This document shows, one piece after another, positions 15,953 through 24,849 of a DNA stretch of 47,579 bases; position 1 is the first letter of the stretch; each line of letters begins with the position of its first letter. The stretch lies in the IMG/VR virus record IMGVR_UViG_3300014962_000004, positions 102,522-150,100 of that record; one strand, given 5' to 3'. The position numbers and the translations under genes were made by a program. Below the pieces are notes generated by a model, which was not told the origin of the DNA, did no database searches, and was given only the letters and a program-made list of their open reading frames with translations. Source of the stretch: a virus.

Positions 15953-16863
15953 CAGGGTGCGGAAGCTGCGCAGCAGGTGCGGCGTGCCCCGCCGCGGCGT
16001 TTGGCCCACGGGGTGGACCGGTTGACGATCCGGGAGATGAGCGCGTCGGAGATGTCCAAGCCGTCGTTCTGGCTGGCGGCTTGAATGATTTCCGGGTAGT
16101 AGCGAACCAGGTCTTGGTACTCCTGGTTGCGCTGCAGCCGCTCCGACGGGGTCTCGTCGGAATCGCTCATACCGCCGCCCTGCGGACCCTGCCGCAGGTT
16201 GTCCACCAGATCCTTGACCAGCAACTGCACGCGGTCGCGCTGAACGAACAACGACCGGCTGACCCGCAGCATATCGGGGTTCAGGATTTCTTCGCTCGAC
16301 CACACACCGAGTGACTCGTTGAAGTGTGCCAGCGACGTGACCTCACCGACGGTAAAGTATTCGCGACCGAGCTGGTCGGGCAGGAATTCCAGGTAGTTCA
16401 ACTCGCCGAGAAACATGTCTTCGTAGAACCGCTTGATCAGCGGGTCTTTGCTGTCGAATTCAAGGCCGACGACGGGGAATTTGCTGTAGATGTCGATGAG
16501 CAGCGGCACCAAGTCGTGGGTGGCGTAGAACAACCGGGACCAGCGCCGGATGTCTTTCAGCTCGTCCTCGTCCTCGACGTTGAACGGGATGCCCTTGTCG
16601 GCCAGCGAGCCGAGCGGCTGACGCACCTTGGGCAGCGCGATCTGCATGTTGGATCCGCCGCCGAGAAATTGCCGCCCTCGGTAGTTGCCCAGACGGCTGC
16701 GGTTCATGCTGGCGATCAGCGAGCGATTGTTCACCGAGTCCCGCATGGCCATCGCCTCGCTGCGGGCCTGGGTCGGGCTGTACGGCATCGACGCGCCCAT
16801 CTTGCGCAGCTTCGAGACCTCGTTCTGCCAGTTCGCCCCGCCCTGATACAGGAAGCTAGTCAT
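15952..16863 (-). CDS. Portal protein, N-terminal part
   Basis: 303 codons from the ATG at 16863, overlapping the previous stop by 8 bases. The sequence includes RLFYATHDLVPLLIDIYSKFPVVG, LEFLPDQLGREYFTVGEV and SSEEILNPDMLRVSRS, consistent with the N-terminal half of large-phage portals. The last real residues are STPWAKRR. The frame then runs into GGARRTCCAASAP and a TGA. The continuation TPHLLRSF is found in the -1 frame of the next feature. Either the genome carries a real frame change, or the G-run at 15987-15990 is mis-sequenced by one base. The whole portal would be about 920 residues, large because of the unstructured C-terminus. Confidence 0.7.
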   Translation of the reverse strand: MTSFLYQGGANWQNEVSKLRKMGASMPYSPTQARSEAMAMRDSVNNRSLIASMNRSRLGNYRGRQFLGGGSNMQIALPKVRQPLGSLADKGIPFNVEDEDELKDIRRWSRLFYATHDLVPLLIDIYSKFPVVGLEFDSKDPLIKRFYEDMFLGELNYLEFLPDQLGREYFTVGEVTSLAHFNESLGVWSSEEILNPDMLRVSRSLFVQRDRVQLLVKDLVDNLRQGPQGGGMSDSDETPSERLQRNQEYQDLVRYYPEIIQAASQNDGLDISDALISRIVNRSTPWAKRRGGARRTCCAASAP

Positions 16864-17248
16864 TGGTGGCGACCTCCTCCTGATTCACGCGTTGAAGACA
16901 GTTTTCTGTGTACCACCGCTCGTCGGGGGCTTTGTTGTGCGCCTTGGTCGACAGCACCACCCGCCAGGTCGGGTACACCGGCGTGCCGCCATGCTTCAGC
17001 GTCATATCCATTTCGTGCACAATGCCGACCCCGTCGTAAATCTGTCCGGCGGTTCGGCACTCCACTACGTCGCCCTGTTTGAACGGCGGGCCAAACGGTG
17101 ACCAGGGTGAGGTCAGCAAGATGAAGGCCCATTCGTCCGAGGACAGCGGCAGCTGAGCAAGGCACCCCTCGCAGTACGGGTGCTCGGTGCCGTCCTCGAT
17201 GTAGACGATGTCCTTGAAGCTCTTGCAAGCCCAACACAAGTCACGCAT
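16856..17248 (-). CDS. Small zinc-ribbon protein upstream of portal
   Basis: 130 residues from ATG 17248. The N-terminus has CWACKSF...YCEGC, a four-cysteine zinc knuckle. The remainder is beta-rich (FKQGDVVECRTAGQIYDGVGIVHEM, YPTWRVVLS), like a small SH3 or KOW-type barrel. A perfect 12-bp palindrome (17251-17262) sits directly before the start codon, and no good Shine-Dalgarno is visible. It ends 8 bases inside the portal start. Function unknown; it could be a head-tail or portal-associated factor. Confidence 0.55.
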   Translation of the reverse strand: MRDLCWACKSFKDIVYIEDGTEHPYCEGCLAQLPLSSDEWAFILLTSPWSPFGPPFKQGDVVECRTAGQIYDGVGIVHEMDMTLKHGGTPVYPTWRVVLSTKAHNKAPDERWYTENCLQRVNQEEVATND

Positions 17249-17250
17249 AA

Positions 17251-17262
17251 GGCTATAGCCTA
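17251..17262. promoter_or_regulatory. Perfect 12-bp palindrome AGGCTATAGCCT
   Basis: A perfect palindrome overlapping the stop codon of the 1346-residue gene and ending 3 bases before the next ATG. It contains the CTATAG core found in several intergenic promoters of this window. It may be an operator or a -10-like element for the portal transcript. Confidence 0.4.
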
Positions 17263-20200
17263 CTGCTTCGGAGTGTTTTTGGGAGCAATCGGCGGCTGTG
17301 TCCAGGTGCCGCCTTTCTTGGACGGATCCCCGGCGGGAAGCCGCTTCGCCCAATCCTTCGGCGGCTGGTTGACCTTGGTCGACGGAGGCTTCGGCTTGCC
17401 GTAGGTCTTAGCGACCGGATCCTCGCCGTCGTACTTCGTCCAGTCGGCTAGGTACTGCCGCACCTTGTCGCCCAGCCTGCCCGCGACAGGCTTGAACGAA
17501 GGCGTTCCGTTGAAGGTATCCGGGGTCTTGTTCTGGTTGGTGGAAGCATCACCGAACTGGCCTCCGCCGCCGACCAAACCGCTCGGTTCGGAATTTCCCA
17601 CGCCCAGCCCGGCGGGCTGACCGAACCCGTCCACTACGTCCTTGTTGGTGGCCGTATTGACCGGCGAAGGCTCGGACGTGGTCACCTGCGAGGTGTCGAT
17701 TTTGATGCCCTCATTAAACTGGCCACCTTTGTTAACGCGGTCAGCTCCGATCCCACCGGCACCTGGAGTGTTGGTGGGAAAGTAACTCATGTCGTCGCCA
17801 AAGCCGGGATTAAACGGGGCACCGGAGTTGTCAGCGGCCATCTTACGGTTGGCTCCAAGCAGACGCGGGTCGAACGGGTCTTGCTTGTCGTCGGGGTTCC
17901 AGTCGCAGTTTTTGCAATGCCCATCGGGAGAGTATTCGCCACACTCAGGACAATCATCGCCTTCGTAGGGTGCCGTTGCATCACCGCAAGTTCCGCAAAA
18001 TCCTCTTTCTTCTGGAATATGTGCGCCACAACTGGGGCACATGTCCTTTATTGGTTCATGCAACCAGTCGCAATGAGCACAATACCCATCATCATCGGTT
18101 TTCTTGCCACATTCTGGGCAAGAGAAACCGCCAGCCATCTTGCGGTTGGCCATCACCACACCCGGACGCACCGGGATCTCGCGGGCGATGAACATGTCGG
18201 CGGTGTTCGACCCCAGGTGATGCTGGTCGCCAATCGCATAGACATTCCAGATCTTGCCGCAGTCGCACGTCTTGTACGACGGCGCAGCCACCTTCTGCCC
18301 GCACGAGCAGGTAAACGCCTTGCCCTCTTTGGAGATGTAGCCGTTCAGATGGTCGTCCCACCGCCAGCCCGGCACTCGGCGGGTGAAGAAGCTGGCTTCC
18401 TTGGTCGGCTCCCACTCGCCCCAGGTGGCGGTGCGTCCCGCACCGATGAGGCGGGGATCGAACGGATCCTGGTCGTCGTCGGGGTTCCAGCCTCCGGTGT
18501 AGGGCACGATCTCTGCGTCGAACACAGACGGGTAGAACTCCCGGCTGCCGTCGCCGTCGTCAACGTGGATCTTGCCGCCGGACGGGCCTTCGGGGTATTT
18601 GCTGATGCCCTTGAGGTGGTACTGGTCGCCGTGGATCCCCGTCAGCGGATGTCCCGGCTTGAGCAGCGTTCCGTCCTCGTGCTGGATCATGTACTTTTCC
18701 CCGTTGCGGGGGTTGGTGAACACATGCTCGGGATCATCGTCGTCGCGCGTGTGATAGCCGCCGTATTCGTCGTTGATGAATTTACTCTTGCGCAGCGTCG
18801 GATTGGTTGCCTTGGGCACCCGCACCGAGGGATTCGGCGGCTCGGTCGGAATGGCGTGCGGGGTGGCCCCCAGCGCCTCGTGAACCTCGTCGATGCCGCG
18901 CTGGCTGGTCGGGTGCGAGTGCTCGTTGAGGTACCGGTCAGCCATCGCGTCGCCACCCATGTTCAGGCCGGTATCAGTCTGACGCTTCAGCCACCGCTGC
19001 ACCTTGCTGCCCAAGTCAGCAGCCTGCTTGCGGCTGTTCTTCTTGGGCTTGGGCAGACCCTTGAACTGGTGCTGCGGCAAATCGTTGATCGTCATGTTGT
19101 CGGAAATCTCCGGCGTTTCCCCGGCGCGGGGAAACTCGAAGCGATCCATGGTAGGGGTGTTCTTCCAGGTTTCCCCCGCCAGGCGGGGACGATCAAAAGG
19201 GAGGCGGCTCCCCGGATTGTTGAGCGACCGCATCCACACGTCCTTGTTGAACATGCTGTTGTCGGCGGCGAACATGTTGCCGATATGATCCCACGCGGCC
19301 CTGACCTCACGGGTCTGTCGAGCCTGCGGGGGCAGGATGTGGAACGCCTCGGCGACGTGCTCGTACTGACGACGGCCCATGGCTTCGACCAGCATTTTGC
19401 TGTTGATGCCGTAGGTCTTGCCGATCAGCTGTGCGGCGTTCTTGAGCGTCTGCTCCTTCTTGGCCTTCCGGACCAGACGAGCCAGCTGCTGCTGCGGGTT
19501 ACCGGCACCACCGGGGGCCTGCGACGGATCCACGTTGACCGACCCCTGCGGCGGGGTCACGTCCATCGGATGCTCGGACTGCTCGACCTGCTGGGCGAAC
19601 TGGACGGCCTGCAGGGCCTGCGACAGCGGGCCGATGATCTGCTGGTACTCGGCGGTCTCCCGGTCGATCATCTGCATGATCGCCTGGTTGGCGGTGTCGA
19701 GCAGCGCGTCCTCGGCGGGCTGGTTTTCCAGCGGCATCGCGGGCTGCGGCGGGGCGACCGACTGGCTGCCCGGCGGCGGCATCATCGGCGCGCCACCCAT
19801 CGCGGCAGGATCGCCACCGGCGGACGGGTCAGCAGGCGGCTCCTGTTCGCCGCCACCGGAGTCGTCGCCGGGCTGGTCGTCGTCGGCAGCCCAGAACCGG
19901 CGAGCGGCCTTTTCCTTGAGCCACCGCTGATGCTGGGTGTTTAGGCTGTCCTTCTGCTCGCGCTTCTGGCGCTCGGTCAGCTCTTCCTCGGACTCGTCCG
20001 GCGCGGCCCAGAATTCGCGGGCGGCTACACGCGGCGGTTCGGTGTTATCGCCGCCGCCCTCGCCGAAAAAATCGTCACCACCACCCTGCGGGGTTTCGCC
20101 GCCGAAGTCGTCGCCACCCTCGGGTGCGCCGCTTTGGCCGTTCTGCGCCTCTTCGAGCAACAACTGCTCGATGGTACCCTCCGGCAGGCCGAGCAGCGAG

Positions 20201-21300
20201 TCAATGACCTCCGGCGGGACCGGGGCGGTGCCGCCCGCGTCATCCTGCGGGATCTCCTGCATCATCTGCGGGGGCAGCTGGGGGGCCTGCTCGGGCACGG
20301 TGAACTGCTCGCCACCGGCGGACTCGCCGCCCTCGTTGCCGTCCTCGTCCTCGCCGCCGCCGAAATCGTAATCCTCGTCGCCGTCGTCATCCGAATCAGA
20401 TTCCGACTCCTCGTCGTCCTCGTTGTCCTCGTCGCCGTCCGAGGGGCCACCCTCGTTGTCGGCATCCGGCTCCTCGTGGTCGTCCTCGCCGTCCTCTTCC
20501 GGCTCTTCCTCGGACTCCTCGGCTTCTTCGGCGGCGCGGATGATCATCGACTCCAGGAGCCGGTAATCGGCCTCGGCGATGCCGGTGTCAGCGTAGGCAG
20601 CCAGGGTGTCCAGCGAGGCGACGCGCAGGCCGTTGGCCTGGGCGAAGTCGGTGTAGATGTCGGCCACCAGCGCGGCAGCCTCGTGCCGCAGGCTGGACTC
20701 CTTGCTGCCGCCCGGCTGAGCGCGGCAATCCTCGGAGTGCCGTCCGCCCTCGTAACCGCAGACGTTGCATGTACCGTACTTTTCTTCGTCCTCCCACTTA
20801 CGCGGAGGCCAATCCCCAGCCTCAACGCGGCGGGCGGCGCGGTTGGTGCCGGAATCTCCGCCGGGGGTGAAGTCGCGCTGCACCTTCTCCGGGCCGTTCT
20901 GGTCGACCGAATCCTTGTAGCCCTCGAAATCGCCGGACGGGATCAGGTTGCCGCTGGAGGGGTGGTAGGTCTCGTCGAGATCCTGAATCGGGGCATCCCG
21001 GTCCTCGGCCAGCTTGTAGGGGTGAGCCAGCTTCCAGTCGGCCTTCATCGCGTTCTGCACACGGCGCATGGTGCCGGTGTTGGGGAAGACGAACGGCTCG
21101 ACCGCCTTGCGGATGTCGGCCTTGGACAAGTGCCAGCGGTCTTCGAACTCGTCGATGCCGGTCGCGCCCATCAGGAACCGACCGAACTCGTTGCGCACGG
21201 TGTCGATGGCGGCTTCGAGCTTCATCGCTGCGGTGCGTGCGGCCAGTCGCGGCTGATCCTGTGTGGCCTCGTCAGCCTCGAACATTCCGAAATCGGACAT
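17260..21300 (-). CDS. Giant acidic zinc-ribbon protein, putative virion cargo
   Basis: A 1346-residue protein I cannot assign to a family. Residues 1-90 are helical. Around 180-195 is CNVCGYEGGRHSEDC. Residues about 255-345 are an extreme acidic tract of Glu, Asp and Ser. The middle is Gln/Pro-rich with helical segments (GSVNVDPSQAPGGAGNPQQQ). The C-terminal third has four CxC or CxxC ribbons: CSCG...CDCG, CPECG...CAHC, CPSCG...CGTC and CPECG...CKNC (about 18330 down to 17900). Each cluster is close to one of two D-P-F-D-P-R-[IL]-[IL]-G-A motifs (about residues 943-953 and 1140-1150). It lies between the 75-residue gene and the portal, so a virion or assembly role is likely. Acidic tracts are known in DNA-mimic and internal head proteins, but no function is proven. 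Confidence 0.6.
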   Translation of the reverse strand: MSDFGMFEADEATQDQPRLAARTAAMKLEAAIDTVRNEFGRFLMGATGIDEFEDRWHLSKADIRKAVEPFVFPNTGTMRRVQNAMKADWKLAHPYKLAEDRDAPIQDLDETYHPSSGNLIPSGDFEGYKDSVDQNGPEKVQRDFTPGGDSGTNRAARRVEAGDWPPRKWEDEEKYGTCNVCGYEGGRHSEDCRAQPGGSKESSLRHEAAALVADIYTDFAQANGLRVASLDTLAAYADTGIAEADYRLLESMIIRAAEEAEESEEEPEEDGEDDHEEPDADNEGGPSDGDEDNEDDEESESDSDDDGDEDYDFGGGEDEDGNEGGESAGGEQFTVPEQAPQLPPQMMQEIPQDDAGGTAPVPPEVIDSLLGLPEGTIEQLLLEEAQNGQSGAPEGGDDFGGETPQGGGDDFFGEGGGDNTEPPRVAAREFWAAPDESEEELTERQKREQKDSLNTQHQRWLKEKAARRFWAADDDQPGDDSGGGEQEPPADPSAGGDPAAMGGAPMMPPPGSQSVAPPQPAMPLENQPAEDALLDTANQAIMQMIDRETAEYQQIIGPLSQALQAVQFAQQVEQSEHPMDVTPPQGSVNVDPSQAPGGAGNPQQQLARLVRKAKKEQTLKNAAQLIGKTYGINSKMLVEAMGRRQYEHVAEAFHILPPQARQTREVRAAWDHIGNMFAADNSMFNKDVWMRSLNNPGSRLPFDRPRLAGETWKNTPTMDRFEFPRAGETPEISDNMTINDLPQHQFKGLPKPKKNSRKQAADLGSKVQRWLKRQTDTGLNMGGDAMADRYLNEHSHPTSQRGIDEVHEALGATPHAIPTEPPNPSVRVPKATNPTLRKSKFINDEYGGYHTRDDDDPEHVFTNPRNGEKYMIQHEDGTLLKPGHPLTGIHGDQYHLKGISKYPEGPSGGKIHVDDGDGSREFYPSVFDAEIVPYTGGWNPDDDQDPFDPRLIGAGRTATWGEWEPTKEASFFTRRVPGWRWDDHLNGYISKEGKAFTCSCGQKVAAPSYKTCDCGKIWNVYAIGDQHHLGSNTADMFIAREIPVRPGVVMANRKMAGGFSCPECGKKTDDDGYCAHCDWLHEPIKDMCPSCGAHIPEERGFCGTCGDATAPYEGDDCPECGEYSPDGHCKNCDWNPDDKQDPFDPRLLGANRKMAADNSGAPFNPGFGDDMSYFPTNTPGAGGIGADRVNKGGQFNEGIKIDTSQVTTSEPSPVNTATNKDVVDGFGQPAGLGVGNSEPSGLVGGGGQFGDASTNQNKTPDTFNGTPSFKPVAGRLGDKVRQYLADWTKYDGEDPVAKTYGKPKPPSTKVNQPPKDWAKRLPAGDPSKKGGTWTQPPIAPKNTPKQ

Positions 21301-21381
21301 GGTGGTCCCTGCCTACTCCCAGTTGACGGTGTGTTTACCTACACCTTCGAGGGACTGCCAGGAAAGAACACAGGTCGCCGG

Positions 21382-21609
21382 TCACACCGGGCGCAGGGTG
21401 GGCTTCAATTCGAAGTATTCGTCCGGGTCAACCATGCTGACCTCGCCGGTCCGCGCGTCAACGAACAGCGGGCGGTGCGAATACGCGTCGGCATCAGCGG
21501 GGTGCAGATCCACCAGGAAACCCTGGCCGTTACCCTCCACCTTGGCCGGGGAGGTGTAATCGCCGGTTTCGTCGCGGGCGATCCATACCGCCTGACTTGC
21601 GTCAATCAC
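21382..21609 (-). CDS. Small protein of unknown function
   Basis: A 75-residue protein starting at GTG 21609, overlapping the stop of the 1003-residue gene by 4 bases. The sequence is beta-strand rich (QAVWIARDETGDYTSPAKVEG, GFLVDLHPADADAYSHRPLFVDARTGEVSMV), with no cysteines or membrane segment. It lies in the same operon as the large modular proteins. An 81-base gap follows. I do not recognise it. Confidence 0.55.
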   Translation of the reverse strand: MIDASQAVWIARDETGDYTSPAKVEGNGQGFLVDLHPADADAYSHRPLFVDARTGEVSMVDPDEYFELKPTLRPV

Positions 21610-24600
21610 GATTCACTCCTGTATCCGGGCGGCAGAACCAGCCCACTGCCCATGGTACCTCGGTCTACCACGTACTGCGATGCGTTCGGGGCGATGGTCT
21701 TGTCGTCCAGACGGATGAACCGCAGCGGAGACACCTCTTTGCTGTGCGCGGCGTGCGCAGCCAGGTAGTCCGACGGCGAGAGGTTGGGGTTCTGCAGCGT
21801 GCTCAGCGCGGCCCGACGGCGATCCGCGTTATCACGATACAAACTGTGGTTGATGCGCTCCCGCCAATTCGACGCAATATGCTGCGGTTTTTGCGGGTCA
21901 GAGTAGATCACGTTGCCACCGTCGTCGACATGGGCGCGCAGCATGTGCCGGAACGGACCGGCGGAATATGGATCTTCTCCGCCATAGCTGACCGAAATGC
22001 CTGCCCGCGCGCCGGGGCCGTATCCGGCGATATGCGCGGTCATGTGATCCCACAGCTCGCGGGGATCCTGCGCGTCGAACATGTCTTCGGCATCGTGGAA
22101 GTGCGTGGGCAGCCCGTCGTGGCGCAGGTACAGCGACGAGATGGCGGCATCGTCGAGCGACTTGTCGTTGGAGCTTCCGCCCTTCAGCGAGCGATAGTTG
22201 GGGCGGGCCTCGACGTTGTACCCCTTCGCCCGCATCTCTGCGGCCAGCACGCATCGCTGGCAGTTGATCTTGTAGGCGTTAAGGCTCGGCAGATCTTCGC
22301 CGCCCAGACCAATAGCGAAACGCGGGTTGACCGGACCATACAACGGATCGTCGTCCGGATCGCTGATGCGTGACAGGTGAGACAGATCCGGCACGGTGAA
22401 ACTGCGGCCATGCTGCAGCTCGATGCGGGTCCGGTTGCGAGCCTCCTCGGCGGCAGCACGTGCCGCCGGATCGTCGGGGTGAACCATCACCTGACGCAGG
22501 GTGCGCTCGTACTCATCAGCCTGTTTGCGGACAGCGTGGGGAAAGTTATGACCCATCGACTGCGACAGGGCTTCGCCGGTCCAGTGCGGGGTGTACATGA
22601 TGTGGTGCGAATCAGGGTGGCTGCGGATCTGCTCGACCGGCCCCGAATCCAACTGATGCACGCCATCGAACAAATAGCCGTGGATCGCTTTCAGTTCGGC
22701 CTGCGGATCGAACGGAGTGGAGGCGACGCGCACGGACGCGTTGCGCTGCTCGTAGTTGCGCTGCATCTTGACGCGCTTGTCGAAGATGTCGTTGAGCCGG
22801 GCTTGATCTTCCGCTGACATGTCTCCACGCAGCGGATCTGACTCGTTGTGCAGCAGCAGCATCCCGGCGGCGATCTCTTTGGGATCGTAGCCATGCTTGG
22901 CTTCGGCCTCCGGGCCGGTTTCGTAGGGCGCAATGTCCTTCGGGTCGTGTCGAGAGAAATAATCCCACGGTGTGCCGTCGAGCAGAGGTCGAGCCTCTTC
23001 GTGACCCATGCTCAGGCCCCGGTGCGCCGCCGGATATTTTTCTTTCAAAAAAGATTCGACGTTTGGCCAGTACGCGACCGGACCAAAATCCGGGCCAGCC
23101 ATTTCTTGATACCGCTTAGCGTGCAGATCCCCGTCACGCAATCGTTGCGGATAGGTGCCACGCCACCAGTCGTGAAACTCGTCGTGCAGCCGGTTGAGAA
23201 AATTCTGATTCACGGCGGCAAGCCTGGCCATCATGCTTTTCGCCGATGGCTCCTTCTGCAGCATTTTGTCGTGGAAAGCCTGACCGTCGCTGGTCATGAA
23301 ACCGGGATTGATCCGCATGTCCGGGTGAGTGTCGCGTAAATGCCGGATCAGCGATTCAGCGACCCCGTCTTTCTGATACGCGGAGTTGGTATGGATCCCA
23401 GAGATGTACAGCTCGGGCTGACCGTCGGCACCGGTGTCGTGATAGAAGTTCAGCGACGAGCGACCCAGCCAGTCGTCGCCGGGAATCTTGCCGGGATTGT
23501 CATGCGCGATGTAATACTCGCCGGAATCCCCGCCACCGCTGCAGCCCCTACAGCCGCCCTGAATCTGCGGTGCCCAATCCTGCCAGGCCATCGCCAGCCG
23601 AGAGTTATCCAAGCGCAGGCTGTCGTAATATGACTTCATGTGCGCGGCAGCGGCGGCGTGCTCCTCGGGAGTCAGCTTGCGCACCACGCGGGCGCGCGGC
23701 GACACCAGCCGGGGGAAATCTTCGTCGTTCTCGGTGGGCCGGAACTGCCCATCGTCCCGCTTGATGTTGTTCCAGATCCACGGCCCCTCATCGAGCGGCT
23801 CCAGCTGGTAGACGTTCTTGTGGTACTTGGTGGCCGGGCCGGGGTGGTTGTACATCCACACCCAATCGGCGTGATTCGGTGCCCCGATGGAGTTCCGGTA
23901 GTAGTCCAGCCGCTCTTGATCGCCTCGGGCGCTCACCGATTCCAGAATGTCGCCGGGCTGATGCTCGTGATTACTGCCGTGATAGAACTCGCCCTGTTCG
24001 GGGATGTCGTCGGTCTTGCGTTTGGAGTCCATGACCGTGTAGTCGTAGGCATCTTGCGACGGCATCGCCAGCCGCATCAGGTCTTCGGCCACGTCGGCCT
24101 CGACGATGTGCGCGTATCGGATGCCGTCGGTGGAGGCGGTGTGGATTTGGTTGTTCCAAACTTCTTTACTGATTATGGCGTGTGGCGCGATCCACCCACC
24201 AAAGCCGTCAAAGTTCCATCGAACAGGTTTGGCTCCCGGCTTTACCTCGTAAATGTATCGGGTGCCATTTCCAGGCATGGTATCTGCCCACATTCGGGCA
24301 CTCTCGACGGTGGGTGATAGCCATACATGGTTCTGCCGCTCTTTTGTGGTTTGGTCATACCACTCACCAAAGGAAGTCAAACCCCCGCCGGGAACGACTC
24401 TGTCTCCCACAGACATAGGATGAGGACTGGCGTGGAACCATTTATCGCTCGCGGCGGCAGGTTCATACCCAGGATTAAGGCCCGACGAAGGAGACCAGGG
24501 TTCACGGTTGTACTCACCTACATCTAGCCAATTCGGATCAGCAGGAATCTTCTTTCTGATTTCTGCGGCCACCCGGTGACGTGATTCGCCTAACCCCCAC

Positions 24601-24617
24601 AATCCCCAGCTACTCAC
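21606..24617 (-). CDS. Multi-toxin virion protein: two Arr-like ADP-ribosyltransferases, GNAT-like and papain-like modules
   Basis: A 1003-residue protein with GTG start overlapping the previous stop by 8 bases. Module 1 (about 58-130): WFHASPH, VWLSPTVESARMW, YIYEVKPG. Module 2 (about 208-316): EFYHGSNH, PGDIL, NVYQLEPLDEG, SPRARVVRKL. Both follow the Arr pattern of His in a F/YHxS segment, Gly-Asp, and a strand before a proline-rich end. Module 3 (about 378-455) resembles a GNAT acetyltransferase (LYISGIHTNSAYQKDGVAESLI). Module 4 (about 755-910) has NCQRCVLAAEMRAKGYNVEA, GPGARAGISVSY, a His near 888 and YSDPQ, a pattern of papain-fold toxins with Cys-His-Asp. These functions are inferred from motifs only. 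The N-terminus WGLWGLG is shared with the next upstream protein. Such modules in a capsid-gene cluster suggest effectors injected with DNA. Confidence 0.65.
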   Translation of the reverse strand: MSSWGLWGLGESRHRVAAEIRKKIPADPNWLDVGEYNREPWSPSSGLNPGYEPAAASDKWFHASPHPMSVGDRVVPGGGLTSFGEWYDQTTKERQNHVWLSPTVESARMWADTMPGNGTRYIYEVKPGAKPVRWNFDGFGGWIAPHAIISKEVWNNQIHTASTDGIRYAHIVEADVAEDLMRLAMPSQDAYDYTVMDSKRKTDDIPEQGEFYHGSNHEHQPGDILESVSARGDQERLDYYRNSIGAPNHADWVWMYNHPGPATKYHKNVYQLEPLDEGPWIWNNIKRDDGQFRPTENDEDFPRLVSPRARVVRKLTPEEHAAAAAHMKSYYDSLRLDNSRLAMAWQDWAPQIQGGCRGCSGGGDSGEYYIAHDNPGKIPGDDWLGRSSLNFYHDTGADGQPELYISGIHTNSAYQKDGVAESLIRHLRDTHPDMRINPGFMTSDGQAFHDKMLQKEPSAKSMMARLAAVNQNFLNRLHDEFHDWWRGTYPQRLRDGDLHAKRYQEMAGPDFGPVAYWPNVESFLKEKYPAAHRGLSMGHEEARPLLDGTPWDYFSRHDPKDIAPYETGPEAEAKHGYDPKEIAAGMLLLHNESDPLRGDMSAEDQARLNDIFDKRVKMQRNYEQRNASVRVASTPFDPQAELKAIHGYLFDGVHQLDSGPVEQIRSHPDSHHIMYTPHWTGEALSQSMGHNFPHAVRKQADEYERTLRQVMVHPDDPAARAAAEEARNRTRIELQHGRSFTVPDLSHLSRISDPDDDPLYGPVNPRFAIGLGGEDLPSLNAYKINCQRCVLAAEMRAKGYNVEARPNYRSLKGGSSNDKSLDDAAISSLYLRHDGLPTHFHDAEDMFDAQDPRELWDHMTAHIAGYGPGARAGISVSYGGEDPYSAGPFRHMLRAHVDDGGNVIYSDPQKPQHIASNWRERINHSLYRDNADRRRAALSTLQNPNLSPSDYLAAHAAHSKEVSPLRFIRLDDKTIAPNASQYVVDRGTMGSGLVLPPGYRSES

Positions 24618-24849
24618 CGCTCAACGCCTTCAGTCGCTCCGGGCGAAATCCTGCCCAGTGATCCTCGCCGTCGTTGACCACCACGACCGGGGCGGCGGTG
24701 TAGCCCAGCCCGCGCACGTAGGCGTGCGCCTCCGGGTCGCTCGACACGTCCACCGTCTCGTGGGCGATGCCCAGCTTGTCCAACTGCTTCTTGGTCATGG
24801 TGCACTGGATGCAGTTGGGCTGGGTGTAGACGGTGACGGCGGCGGACAT
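24610..24849 (-). CDS. nrdH: NrdH-type glutaredoxin from internal start
   Basis: Starting at the ATG at 24849 gives exactly 79 residues, the usual length of mycobacterial NrdH, with YTQPNCIQC as redox site and GFRPERL near the end. The AGGAAAG upstream lies inside the Arr-like part of the longer frame. This site and the full-length fit suggest that an independent NrdH may be made to support phage deoxynucleotide synthesis. The alternative is a real fusion protein. Confidence 0.5.
   Translation of the reverse strand: MSAAVTVYTQPNCIQCTMTKKQLDKLGIAHETVDVSSDPEAHAYVRGLGYTAAPVVVVNDGEDHWAGFRPERLKALSGE

Noticed and set aside
15985-15995. Programmed -1 frameshifting in the portal
   Set aside because: No X-XXY-YYZ heptamer is present in the zero frame; a sequencing error or mutation is simpler, though not proven.
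16000-16303. The upstream part of the open frame that contains the C-terminal portal
   Set aside because: It overlaps the N-terminal portal in another frame and is Arg/Pro-rich nonsense.
17881-19944. A 687-codon open frame on the plus strand
   Set aside because: It is antisense to the 1346-residue protein and lacks a ribosome site or recognisable motif.
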